From NCBI GenBank assembly GCA_017829075.1, contig JAGAJA010000061.1, forward strand, positions 120,922 through 184,921: a stretch of DNA of 64,000 nt, read 5' to 3'. The translations under genes and the position numbers were made by a program. Under the pieces are notes generated by a model that was not told where the DNA came from, ran no database searches, and was given only the letters and a program-made list of their open reading frames with translations. Origin of the DNA: Oscillospiraceae bacterium (GTDB taxonomy: Bacteria > Bacillota_A > Clostridia > Oscillospirales > Ruminococcaceae). Shown one piece after another: positions 37,518-46,451 of this stretch. The first letter of the stretch is position 1; every line of letters begins with the position of its first letter.

Positions 37518-39314
37518 TTATACCGACTGAGCCGTGTAAAGCTTGTAATAATCGCCTTTTTTCGCCATGAGCTCGTCGTGTGTTCCTGCTTCGGTAATTC
37601 CCTTGTTGGAAACGTACATTATCCTGTCGCAGCTACGAATAGTTGACAGGCGGTGCGCGATAATGAACGAGGTTCTTCCTTTCAGCAGGTGGTTAAGTCC
37701 GTTCTGGAGATATCGCTCGGTTTTTGCGTCAATCGAAGAGGTCGCCTCGTCCAGAACAAGTATCTTCGGATCGGAAACGATCGTCCTTGCGAAAGCGATA
37801 AGCTGCTTCTGTCCCTGAGAAAGTCCCGCGCCGCGCTCGTTCACTTCTGTCTGGTAGCCTTTAGGCAGCGACATGATGTAGCTGTCTATTCCCACTATCC
37901 TGCAAGCGCTGCGTATTTCCTCGTCAGTCGCGTCCAGCTTTCCGTATGCGATGTTATCCCGGATCGTTCCGCTGAAAATGAAGCTATCCTGAAGCATTAT
38001 GCCCATCTGGGAGCGCAGTGACTTCAGCGTTACCTTTGAGATGTCGCTGCTGTCAATATCCACCTCACCGCCGGAAAGGTTATAAAACCGCGAAATGAGG
38101 TTTACTATCGTGGTTTTTCCAGCTCCAGTAGGGCCTACAAGTGCAACGCTCTCACCAGCCTCAACATCAAAGGAAAGGTGCTCAAGAATGTTGATACCCG
38201 GTTCATAGGCAAATGTGACATCTTTGAAATGCACATCACCCTTTATCTCCGGCATCTTCTCCGCGCCAGGAATGTCGTCAACAGTCACTGGCTCGTCCAT
38301 CATCTCAAATATACGTTCGAGGTTTGCGACTGCGTTGATGAATGTATTCATCAGATTGGAAAGGTTCATGAGAGGCTGCCAGAAACGCGCGGAATAATCA
38401 GTCATGGCAATGATCGTACCAAAGGACACCGCCCCGCCCATTCCGAGAAGTCCGACCGCAAAAATCGCCGCACGTACAATGATAGAAACCACATCTGTAC
38501 TCGGCCAGACAAGGTTTGAATAAGAAACTGCTCTCATCCATGACTTCTTGTACTTCTTAGCCAGCTTGTCGTTTATTTCGGCGTTTTCTTCCTCGCGGGT
38601 GAACATCTGGGATATCTTCACGCCGACAATGCTTTCGTGGAGATATGCGTTAAGATTGGAGCTTTTGTTTGAAACCTGCTGCCAAGCCTTGCGCTGACCG
38701 TTCTTTATGACAAGCATGATAAACGCATACACCGGAAGCCCAGCCATTGTGATAAGCGCAAGCTGCCAGTTCACAAAGAACATGAATATAGTAATGAAAA
38801 TCAGGTTGATGATTTCAAGAATGAAGTTCACCAGACCGTTTGTCATGAGGTCTGAAATAGCGTTGATGTAGTTGATTATTCTTGTGAGTATCTTACCATG
38901 CGGACGGCTGTCATAGTATTCAAAGCTAAGCCGCTGCATATGCTCGAACAGATCCCGTCGGATATCATAGACGATATCCTGTCCGACCTTTGTCATCATG
39001 ACCGAGCGTATCTTTGCGAAGATTACGCTGACAACTATGCAGACAAGAACCGCCGCGCCGCTCAGGATAATGTATTTCACACGATCATCCGGGCTTACCG
39101 CCGCGGTTTCGTTTGCCGGTATCATGTAGTTGTCGATAGCGTTCTGAACGATCATCGGGGTAAGCAGTCCGATAACTGAGCCGAGGGCGCTGAGAATGAG
39201 CGCAAGCGCGATCCTTTTCTTATATTTCGCGGCATACACCAGCGAACGCTTTAAATGACGTATGTCAAACGGGGTTTCAAGAACCTCGTCCACGTCGAAT
39301 TTATTTCTTGCCAC
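37518..39314 (-). CDS. ABC exporter half-transporter, catalytically complete subunit
   Basis: 598-residue fused permease-ATPase of the multidrug/lipid exporter type. Six membrane helices span about residues 35-330. The ATPase domain has Walker A GPTGAGKTT near 390, signature LSQGQ, Walker B ILVLDEATSS with catalytic Glu, and switch His in IIAHRLSTI. The LSQGQ signature departs from LSGGQ, as expected for the subunit whose signature faces the degenerate site in heterodimers. It pairs with the gene 12 bases upstream. The substrate cannot be told from sequence. Confidence 0.92.
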   Translation of the reverse strand: MARNKFDVDEVLETPFDIRHLKRSLVYAAKYKKRIALALILSALGSVIGLLTPMIVQNAIDNYMIPANETAAVSPDDRVKYIILSGAAVLVCIVVSVIFAKIRSVMMTKVGQDIVYDIRRDLFEHMQRLSFEYYDSRPHGKILTRIINYINAISDLMTNGLVNFILEIINLIFITIFMFFVNWQLALITMAGLPVYAFIMLVIKNGQRKAWQQVSNKSSNLNAYLHESIVGVKISQMFTREEENAEINDKLAKKYKKSWMRAVSYSNLVWPSTDVVSIIVRAAIFAVGLLGMGGAVSFGTIIAMTDYSARFWQPLMNLSNLMNTFINAVANLERIFEMMDEPVTVDDIPGAEKMPEIKGDVHFKDVTFAYEPGINILEHLSFDVEAGESVALVGPTGAGKTTIVNLISRFYNLSGGEVDIDSSDISKVTLKSLRSQMGIMLQDSFIFSGTIRDNIAYGKLDATDEEIRSACRIVGIDSYIMSLPKGYQTEVNERGAGLSQGQKQLIAFARTIVSDPKILVLDEATSSIDAKTERYLQNGLNHLLKGRTSFIIAHRLSTIRSCDRIMYVSNKGITEAGTHDELMAKKGDYYKLYTAQSV

Positions 39315-39326
39315 AGTTATCCCCCC

Positions 39327-41066
39327 TTACTTCTGTAAATCGTAAACTTCACGGTAGTAGCCGTTGCTCTGTATAAGCTCGTCATGAGTTCCCTGCTCAA
39401 GTATCCTGCCGTCCTTTAGCACGATTATCTTGTCAGCATATTTCGCAGTCGAGATACGCTGTGCAATGATTATCTTAGTGCATGGGAAATCCAGATTGCT
39501 GAGCGACTGCTGAATATGCTTCTCAGTTTCAAGATCCACCGCCGAGGTGGTGTCGTCCAGAATAAGTATCGCGGGCTTCACCGCCAGCGCTCTTGCAAGA
39601 GAAATACGCTGCTTCTGTCCGCCGGAAAGTCCTACGCCGCGCTCGCCTACTATCGTGTTATATCCGTCGGAGAGCTTACGCACGAATCCGTCTGCGTCCG
39701 CCGCCTTTGCGTATTTTACAACGTCCTCCTCCGGCATATCGCTGTCGCCGAAGCTGATGTTTCCGTCGATCGTATCGGAGTAAAGCAGTACGTCCTGAGT
39801 TGCGAAGCCGATATTGCTGCGAAGCTGCTTCAATTTGAGGTGATTTACGCTTACACCGTCAACTCTGACCTCACCGCTCTTTACGTCGTAGATACGCGGG
39901 ATAAGCTCGGCAAGTGTGGTTTTTCCGGAACCTGTTTCTCCCATTATAACGACTGTTTCACCGGGCTCAACGCTGAATGTGATATCCTTGAGCACCTCGG
40001 TGTTTCCATAGGAGAAGCTTACATGGTCGAACTCCACACTGCCCTTGAATCTCTCCGGCTTATCTACCGCGTCATTTCGGTCAACGATCTTCGGGCTGCC
40101 GTAGTATATCTCAATTATCTTGTTTGCGGACGCCGAGAAACGCTGAAGATCGTTCACTATGTTACCGAGAGTCCTCATCGGGTTGGAAAGCGTCCAGATA
40201 AGTCCGGCAAAAGCCGCATACTGTCCCATTGTGATACGTCCGAATACCACGAAAAGTCCTCCGCAGACAAGCATTACCACGGACAGGGACTGGGCAGTTA
40301 CTTCAAGGAACGGGAAGAATTTCAGCCACATGAAAGAGGCTTTCTTGTTCGCCTTGTTGTATTCCTGACTGTACTTGTCGAACTGCTTTATCTCGTAGTC
40401 CTCCCGCGCGAAAGCCTTTACGACACGGTTGCCGGAGATGTTTTCCTCGGCGGCGGTGTTCATTCTGGACAGCTTTTCACGCAGATCAACATAAAGAGGG
40501 CCTGCTTTTCTCTTAAACAGCCATGTGATGAAAAGGATCACAGGAGTAAGCGCGATCAGGCAAAGCGCCATCAGCCAATCCATTGTAAAGAAATAAATCA
40601 GAGAAGCGGAAAAAAGCACCACGCACTCTACCATCGTCTTAATTATCCACGCAACGGAATGCCTAACCATGTCAAGGTCAGAAGTAACGCGGGTCATTAT
40701 ATCGCCGGTGCGGTAGACATTATAGAAAGACGCGTCCTGATTTTCGATCTTGTCGAACAGAACCTTTCTGACGCGATAGATCAGCGTCTGAGAGGAGTGT
40801 TCGTACATCATGTTGCTTCCGTACTGAATTGCACAGCGAACAAGTGTGAAAATTATCATCGCCGCCAGCATATAGATCAGCACATCTGTATGCTCCGCAA
40901 TATTTTGCAGTGCATTTTCATTGATTATAAAGGTATCTGTTATCTGCTGGGTAAAATACGGTGTGATTATGTACATCGACTGACACACCACAGTCAGACA
41001 GAGCGCCGTTATGTAAATCGCCCGGCAGCCCTTCATGTTCTTCCACAGCCATCTGAAAAGAAACAT
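39327..41066 (-). CDS. ABC exporter half-transporter, subunit with degenerate ATP site
   Basis: 579-residue partner of the following ABC gene, with six membrane helices and an ATPase domain: Walker A GETGSGKTT, signature LSGGQ. Walker B is AILILDDTTSA with Asp in place of the catalytic Glu, and the switch histidine is replaced by Gln in IIIAQRIST. These two changes define the degenerate site of heterodimeric exporters such as BmrCD or TM287/288. The pair therefore forms one asymmetrical exporter. A SigA promoter and a cre-like sequence lie upstream. Confidence 0.92.
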   Translation of the reverse strand: MFLFRWLWKNMKGCRAIYITALCLTVVCQSMYIITPYFTQQITDTFIINENALQNIAEHTDVLIYMLAAMIIFTLVRCAIQYGSNMMYEHSSQTLIYRVRKVLFDKIENQDASFYNVYRTGDIMTRVTSDLDMVRHSVAWIIKTMVECVVLFSASLIYFFTMDWLMALCLIALTPVILFITWLFKRKAGPLYVDLREKLSRMNTAAEENISGNRVVKAFAREDYEIKQFDKYSQEYNKANKKASFMWLKFFPFLEVTAQSLSVVMLVCGGLFVVFGRITMGQYAAFAGLIWTLSNPMRTLGNIVNDLQRFSASANKIIEIYYGSPKIVDRNDAVDKPERFKGSVEFDHVSFSYGNTEVLKDITFSVEPGETVVIMGETGSGKTTLAELIPRIYDVKSGEVRVDGVSVNHLKLKQLRSNIGFATQDVLLYSDTIDGNISFGDSDMPEEDVVKYAKAADADGFVRKLSDGYNTIVGERGVGLSGGQKQRISLARALAVKPAILILDDTTSAVDLETEKHIQQSLSNLDFPCTKIIIAQRISTAKYADKIIVLKDGRILEQGTHDELIQSNGYYREVYDLQK

Positions 41067-41131
41067 ATTACCTATCCCTTCCTGCCCTGTGCCTTTTCTT
41101 TTTCTATGTTCCGGTATCAGGGCTTCCTTTT

Positions 41132-41145
41132 TGAAAACGTTTACT
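41132..41145. promoter_or_regulatory. cre-like CcpA site at the ABC exporter start
   Basis: TGAAAACGTTTACT matches 13 of 14 positions of the cre consensus TGWAANCGNTNWCA. It covers the predicted transcription start of the ABC operon, a repressing position. No ccpA gene lies in the window. Confidence 0.4.
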
Positions 41146-41148
41146 GAT

Positions 41149-41176
41149 AGTATAACAGAAATACTGGATTTGTAAA
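41149..41176 (-). promoter_or_regulatory. SigA promoter for the ABC exporter operon
   Basis: TTTACA (41171-41176, minus strand), a 16-base spacer and TATACT (41149-41154). Confidence 0.55.
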
Positions 41177-41372
41177 GTGGTAAAAACGTAAAAGTTTATT
41201 GCTTTTTCAATCTATTTTTATGTAAAATTAATAAACAGGATAGATTTATACGATTTTTTCGGTGGATTTTACAATTACCATCCTCACTCATTGGTATTGG
41301 GACATTATTTGTCATCTTAACATATCATTCATGACAGATAAATGAAAACACAACCAATTACTGGATTTAGAC

Positions 41373-41401
41373 TTGAAATTCCGGAAAAAATATGTTATAA
41401 T
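41373..41401 (+). promoter_or_regulatory. SigA promoter for the LacI-GGDEF gene
   Basis: TTGAAA (41373-41378), a 17-base spacer and perfect TATAAT (41396-41401). The leader of about 170 bases contains a GTTCA...TGAAC pairing near its start but no riboswitch class I recognise. The rest of the 510-base gap (41067-41576) holds only this promoter and the divergent ABC promoter. Confidence 0.65.
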
Positions 41402-41576
41402 AAACAGAGGATTTTTTTTGTTCAAAACGCCTTATGTCCGGTGTCTGAACGCAGCAACTGATCCCTGTATATCGAGTTGTAATGCCGGATAATTCAGACC
41501 CAAAATATTAATACGCATTTCCTTATCAGCTATTGTCAGTCAGAACAGGGATACTCTTCACAAAGGAGATACTTCA

Positions 41577-43463
41577 GTGATTTACGGTAAAAATATCGCA
41601 GCGCTTTGCATTCCGCGAATTCAAGATGAAACTAACCACAAATTCATTGCCGCGCTGAACAAACATCTCACAGACCTGAATTGCAGGCTTATGGTGTTCT
41701 CCACATCGTCCGATCTATTTTTCCATGCTGTCGATGAGTGCGGTGAAAAAACAGTTTTCGATCTCATCAACTATGATATAACTGATGTTGTGATAATTCA
41801 CGACGAAGCAATAAAAGACAAGCAGGCTGTCCAGAGTATTATTGACAACTCGAAGGCGCATAATATTCCGGTAGTTACCATTGGCGGGAATTACAGCGGC
41901 TGCGTCAGCGTGGGTTTTGATTACACCGCCGGCTTTGAACAGGTAGTGCGGCACGTTCTTTTCGATCACAAGGTAACTGACTTTCACATGATCGCCGGAA
42001 TTCAGGGTAACGACTTTTCCGAAGAGCGCATAAATGTTGTGCGTAAGGTTGCCGCAGAGCTTGACATTCCATTCGGGGAAGAGGATATAAGCTACGGTCA
42101 GTTCTGGAGTATGCCCACAGAGCAGGCGGTCGAAAGGCTCTTTATAAGGCGCAGGCGACTGCCGCAGGCTCTGATCTGCGCAAACGACGCAATGGCGATA
42201 ACCGCAGTCGCAGTACTGAAAAAACACGGGATAAGGATACCTCAGGACGTCATTGTGACCGGTTTTGACGGAATAAATGATATCAAATTCAGCATTCCGC
42301 AGATCACGACCTGCCTGTGCAGCAGCGAGCAGCTCGCAAAAACTGCGGCGGAAACAGCAATGCAGCTCATCTCCGGCAAGGAAATCCCTGAGAAGATTCT
42401 TGTTGTTCCTGTAATCCAGAGATCGGAAAGCTGCGGCTGTCCCTGCGGAGAGCATTTCAATGCCTCCGAGGAGCTTTCCTATATCAACGATTCCTTTTAC
42501 CGCTATCAGACAGAAGAGGAACATATGTTCCGCATGATGTCAAGAATGCTTGCCTGCAAGGATTTTTCTGATATAGCGGAGGTCATCGACAAGTACGATT
42601 TTTACGACATGATTATCGTGCTTAATCCGGAATGCACTGATATTACGGCAAATCCCCTAAGCCAAGTTTCTGAAAAGCCGTTCAGCGATAATATGAAACT
42701 TATTTATAACACGAATTACCCAATGCACGGCAGAATTGACGATATTCCGCTGAAGAATCTGCACCCTAATCTTGAGGAAATGCTCTGCAACTATGACAAT
42801 CCGCTGATTTTCTTTTCGCTGAACTACATGGGTATTCCAATGGGGTATATCTGTTTCAATTACCATAATTACGATATACAGAACTACTACAAGGCTTCAC
42901 AGATAATCAACACGCTGAACTCCGCGTTCGGCGCGTTCCGAACGGTTCTGCATCAGAATTACCTGACGCAGAAAATCGAAGAGATGTACCGCTGTGACGG
43001 ACTTACTCATCTCCTGAACCGCACCGCCCTAAAAAACATCTATCCTACTCTTCTTGTAGAGTGCAAAGGCTCAATGACTATTATTCTCGCAGATCTTGAC
43101 GGTCTAAAAAACATCAACGACAGCTACGGTCATGATGATGGTGATTTCGCAATATGCGCGGTCGCGAACGCTCTAAGGAGTGTCTGCCCGAGAAATGCGA
43201 TCTGTGTACGCTGGGGAGGCGATGAAATGGTCGCGATAATCCCCGGAGAGTATTCTGACAACGAAATACGTTCCAAGATCAGAAGTTATCTGGACAAATT
43301 GAACGCAGAGAGCGGAAAGAAATACCATATTTCGGCAAGCGTGGGAGTAAAGACATTCGATAACTGCGATCATTTACGCTTTGAGGAAATGGTCAAAAAC
43401 ACTGACCAACTGATGTATAAGGAAAAGAAACACAAGAAACGGCTGAATTCAGCCAATACATAA
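41577..43463 (+). CDS. Cytosolic LacI-type periplasmic-binding-fold sensor fused to GGDEF diguanylate cyclase
   Basis: 628 residues without signal peptide or membrane helix. Residues 1-285 form a LacI/PBP1-like ligand-binding fold (ICANDAMAITAVAVLKKHGI and VIVTGFDGINDIKFSIPQ are classical LacI segments), but there is no DNA-binding helix-turn-helix. A middle region (290-470) of unclear fold follows, starting with a CGCPCG cysteine cluster. A GGDEF domain (about 475-628) has GGDEM at the active site near 545. Residue five is Met instead of Phe, which should not abolish activity. It probably makes cyclic-di-GMP in response to a sugar. The GTG start has AAAGGAG 8 bases upstream. Confidence 0.88.
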   Translation: MIYGKNIAALCIPRIQDETNHKFIAALNKHLTDLNCRLMVFSTSSDLFFHAVDECGEKTVFDLINYDITDVVIIHDEAIKDKQAVQSIIDNSKAHNIPVVTIGGNYSGCVSVGFDYTAGFEQVVRHVLFDHKVTDFHMIAGIQGNDFSEERINVVRKVAAELDIPFGEEDISYGQFWSMPTEQAVERLFIRRRRLPQALICANDAMAITAVAVLKKHGIRIPQDVIVTGFDGINDIKFSIPQITTCLCSSEQLAKTAAETAMQLISGKEIPEKILVVPVIQRSESCGCPCGEHFNASEELSYINDSFYRYQTEEEHMFRMMSRMLACKDFSDIAEVIDKYDFYDMIIVLNPECTDITANPLSQVSEKPFSDNMKLIYNTNYPMHGRIDDIPLKNLHPNLEEMLCNYDNPLIFFSLNYMGIPMGYICFNYHNYDIQNYYKASQIINTLNSAFGAFRTVLHQNYLTQKIEEMYRCDGLTHLLNRTALKNIYPTLLVECKGSMTIILADLDGLKNINDSYGHDDGDFAICAVANALRSVCPRNAICVRWGGDEMVAIIPGEYSDNEIRSKIRSYLDKLNAESGKKYHISASVGVKTFDNCDHLRFEEMVKNTDQLMYKEKKHKKRLNSANT

Positions 43464-43489
43464 CAAATCAAAGAAAGCGGGAATACAAG

Positions 43490-43978
43490 ATGAAAGCTGT
43501 AATATACGAAAGCAACACCGGAAGCACAAAGCGATATGCGGAAATGCTGGCGGAAAAGCTCGGGCTGAGGGCATATTCATTGAATGAGGCAAAGAAAGAA
43601 GTACCAAAGGGAGAAGAATGCGTTTTTCTCGGCTGGGTATTCGCCAACAAGGTTCAGGGACTGAAAAAAGCGCAGAAACAGTGGAAGCTCGAATGTGCTG
43701 CGGCTGTCGGAATGAACTCCCATAGTGAAAAGCTCATGGAGATACTGAAAGAAGCCAACAAAACAGACATTCCCCTGTTTTATCTGAGGGGAGCGCTTGA
43801 TCTCAGCAAGCTGAAATGGCTCCAGAAGAAGCTGCTTCAGGCTATCCTTTCCGACCTTGAGAAGCAGAAAAAGCCCGGAACAGAAGAGATGATCTCGATA
43901 CTCCGGGACGGCTGCGATTATGTCTGTGAGGACGAATTATCAGAAATTCTTGCGTTCCTGATGATGAAAAGCAAATAA
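43490..43978 (+). CDS. Flavodoxin-domain protein
   Basis: 162-residue protein beginning MKAVIYESNTGSTKRYAEML, the FMN-phosphate-binding loop of flavodoxins (TGSTK-YA). The later stretch VFLGWVFANKVQGL corresponds to the second flavodoxin strand and loop. It belongs to the divergent flavodoxin-domain group common in Lachnospiraceae and Oscillospiraceae; redox role and partner are unknown. It follows the GGDEF gene by 26 bases and is probably in the same transcript. A terminator follows. Confidence 0.75.
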   Translation: MKAVIYESNTGSTKRYAEMLAEKLGLRAYSLNEAKKEVPKGEECVFLGWVFANKVQGLKKAQKQWKLECAAAVGMNSHSEKLMEILKEANKTDIPLFYLRGALDLSKLKWLQKKLLQAILSDLEKQKKPGTEEMISILRDGCDYVCEDELSEILAFLMMKSK

Positions 43979-43982
43979 GCGT

Positions 43983-44003
43983 GCGGCGGGTGTATCCCGC
44001 CGC
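43983..44003 (+). terminator. Terminator after the flavodoxin-like gene
   Basis: GCGGCGGG (43983-43990) pairs with CCCGCCGC (43996-44003) around a 5-base loop, followed by TTTTATTTATG. Confidence 0.9.
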
Positions 44004-44060
44004 TTTTATTTATGTACAGAAAAAATTCGGAATATTTATGAAATTTTGCCCATTATATCA

Positions 44061-44089
44061 TTGACAACATAAAAAGTATGTGATAAAAT
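44061..44089 (+). promoter_or_regulatory. SigA promoter for ilvBN
   Basis: Perfect TTGACA (44061-44066), 17-base spacer, TAAAAT (44084-44089). The leader is only about 55 bases, too short for a T-box or leader-peptide attenuator. Confidence 0.8.
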
Positions 44090-44152
44090 AGATATATATG
44101 CTGTTTGAGATATACAGCAGATACACAATATACAGAAGAAGGGTGATTTTTC

Positions 44153-45841
44153 ATGAAGCTTAGCGGTTCAGATATAATCGTTGAATGCTTGCTTGAACAG
44201 GGAGCGGACACAGTTTTCGGATATCCGGGAGGCGCTGTTCTCAATATTTATGACAGTCTGTACAAGTACAGCGACAAAATAAAGCACGTTATCACCTGCC
44301 ATGAGCAGGGAGCCTGTCATGCGGCGGACGGCTACGCCCGTTCAACCGGAAGAACAGGCGTTGTAATCGCTACCTCAGGCCCCGGTGCAACTAACCTCGT
44401 CACCGGAATTGCAACAGCCTATATGGACTCCGTGCCGCTGGTTGCTATCACAGGTAACGTTTCCTGCGGTCTGCTTGGTCTTGACTCCTTTCAGGAGGTA
44501 GACATCACCGGCATTACCATGCCCATTACAAAGCACAATTTTATTGTGAAGTCCGTGGACGAGCTTGCGGACACGATACGTCTTGCTTTCAAAATCGCCA
44601 TGACCGGACGCAAAGGCCCTGTTCTTGTGGACGTTCCAAAGGATATCACTCAGGCTTTTACTGAATACACTCCCCTGCCAGCACAGCAGCCGGACGAGGA
44701 GATTTCCCTCTCCCCTGACGAGATCAACGCTGCGGCTGAACTCATTGCAAACGCGAAGAAGCCCTACATCTACGCCGGCGGCGGAGTGATCGCTTCCGGC
44801 GCTTCCGAAGAGCTTAAAAAGCTGGCGGAGCTTATCGACGCTCCTGTTTCATGCTCTCTCATGGGTCAGGGCGCTTATGATGAAACAGACCGCCGCTACA
44901 TTGGAATGCTCGGAATGCACGGAACCGTCAAAGCGGCTTACGCACTGAACAACTGCGATCTGTTCATTGGCATAGGCACAAGATTTTCCGACCGCGTGAC
45001 CGGCGATACCTCCGTTTTCGGAAAGCAGGCTAAGATCATACATATTGACATAGATCCCGCGGAATTCAACAAGAATGTTGAGGTATTCCAGACGGTGAAC
45101 GGCGACGTAAAGCAGGTGCTTTCCGCTATCAACGCGAAGCTCACTCAGCAGAGCCACCCGGAGTGGTGCAGGGAAATCCTTGACGGTGATTTCGGCGAGC
45201 CTGTCCAGACCGGAACAGAGGAACTGCCGGTTACTCCGCAGGCGCTCATTGAGGAGCTTGACCGCCAGACTAATGGCAAGGCAATCATCAGCACCGAAGT
45301 TGGTCAGACCCAGATGTGGGCTGCACAGTATTACCGCAGCAGAGATCCCCGCAGCTTCATATCCTCCGGCGGTCTTGGAACTATGGGCTTTGGACTTGGC
45401 GCGGCTCTCGGCGCAAAGACCGGAAATCCGGACAAGACGGTTGTAAACCTCGCGGGTGACGGCTCTTTCGCAATGAATCTGAACGAGCTTATCACCGCTT
45501 CTGCGCATGGAATAAACATCATTGAAATAGTTGTCAACAATAACGTTCTCGGAATGGTTCGCCAGTGGCAGCGGCTGTTTTACAGCAAGCACTTCTCACA
45601 GACCACCCTTGACGCACGTCATATCGACTACACTAAGCTTGGCGAGGCGTTCGGCATAAAGACCTTTGTGATCGAAAAAACAGAGGAGATCGCTCCTACG
45701 CTGGCGCAGGCTCTGGAGATCTCTAAAACCGCTCCGGTCATGATCGAGGTACGCATTGACAGAGATATCAACGTTCTGCCGATGATACCCGCCGGAAAGC
45801 CGGTAGTAAATCCTATCACAAGCATTGATCTGGAGGCGTGA
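44153..45841 (+). CDS. ilvB: Acetolactate synthase large (catalytic) subunit
   Basis: Condenses pyruvate with pyruvate or 2-ketobutyrate as the first common step to valine, leucine and isoleucine. The 562 residues show the thiamine-diphosphate Glu in CHEQGACHAADGYAR near residue 45, the FAD-region sequence LGMHGTVKAAYALNNCD, and the ThDP/Mg motif GDGSFAMNLNEL near 440. A biosynthetic rather than catabolic enzyme is indicated by the adjacent regulatory subunit. The ilvN start follows immediately. No ilvC or ilvD is in the window. Confidence 0.96.
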   Translation: MKLSGSDIIVECLLEQGADTVFGYPGGAVLNIYDSLYKYSDKIKHVITCHEQGACHAADGYARSTGRTGVVIATSGPGATNLVTGIATAYMDSVPLVAITGNVSCGLLGLDSFQEVDITGITMPITKHNFIVKSVDELADTIRLAFKIAMTGRKGPVLVDVPKDITQAFTEYTPLPAQQPDEEISLSPDEINAAAELIANAKKPYIYAGGGVIASGASEELKKLAELIDAPVSCSLMGQGAYDETDRRYIGMLGMHGTVKAAYALNNCDLFIGIGTRFSDRVTGDTSVFGKQAKIIHIDIDPAEFNKNVEVFQTVNGDVKQVLSAINAKLTQQSHPEWCREILDGDFGEPVQTGTEELPVTPQALIEELDRQTNGKAIISTEVGQTQMWAAQYYRSRDPRSFISSGGLGTMGFGLGAALGAKTGNPDKTVVNLAGDGSFAMNLNELITASAHGINIIEIVVNNNVLGMVRQWQRLFYSKHFSQTTLDARHIDYTKLGEAFGIKTFVIEKTEEIAPTLAQALEISKTAPVMIEVRIDRDINVLPMIPAGKPVVNPITSIDLEA

Positions 45842-45843
45842 GT

Positions 45844-46314
45844 ATGCAGGAATATGTATTATCAGTAAAGGTTGCAAACAAAGAGGGTGTTCTGCTGCGG
45901 GTTTCCAGCCTGTTCAGCAGACGCTGCTTCAGCATAAAGAGCCTTAACGCGGCTGAAACGGAAATTCCGGACATATCGCGGCTCACAATAGTTGTCGCAG
46001 GTGACATAAAAGTCCTTGAGCAGATCAAGAACCAGCTTATGAAGCTTCATGATGTTCTGGAAGTGAAAATTCTCACCGATGCAGTATGCCGTGAGCATAT
46101 CATCGTCCGCGCAGGACGTTCCGTTGAGGACAGGCGCGGTATCATTGAAGTTGCAAACCTGTTCCGGGCAAAGTCGGTGGATATTGCCGAGGACAGCATA
46201 ATGCTTGAGCTTACCGGAAAGCCTGAAAAGATAGACAGCTTTATCAGCCTGCTGAAGCCGTTCGGCATCGTTAAGATGGTTAGAAGCGGTATTACCGCGC
46301 TGGAGAGAGATTGA
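45844..46314 (+). CDS. ilvN: Acetolactate synthase small (regulatory) subunit
   Basis: 156-residue ACT-domain protein that activates IlvB and confers valine feedback inhibition. The N-terminal ACT domain reads YVLSVKVANKEGVLLRVSSLF and RRCFSIKSLNAAETE, and a second domain (about 80-156) holds DRRGIIEVANLFRAKSVDIAEDS and LELTGKPEKIDSFI. The ATG at 45844 lies 7 bases from GGAGG and two bases beyond the ilvB stop. The length is that of the IlvH/IlvN class. A LysR regulator gene follows after 137 bases. Confidence 0.94.
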   Translation: MQEYVLSVKVANKEGVLLRVSSLFSRRCFSIKSLNAAETEIPDISRLTIVVAGDIKVLEQIKNQLMKLHDVLEVKILTDAVCREHIIVRAGRSVEDRRGIIEVANLFRAKSVDIAEDSIMLELTGKPEKIDSFISLLKPFGIVKMVRSGITALERD

Positions 46315-46451
46315 CAGACCTCTATTTTCCTGAGGAATATTCAATGCTGGAATTATTGCTTTCATATAAGATTTACAATTCGTGTAGCTTGCATTTGACA
46401 AATATTTAACAGAACCATTACCGAAAAATAACAACGAAAGCGGGGATTGAG

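Noticed and set aside
39516..41147. 543-codon plus-strand open frame across the ABC exporter gene
   Set aside because: Antisense to clear Walker and signature motifs on the minus strand; low-quality His/Tyr-rich translation.
43979..44152. T-box or attenuator before ilvB
   Set aside because: The predicted transcript leader is only about 55 bases and lacks a T-box sequence, a specifier stem or a leader peptide rich in branched-chain residues.
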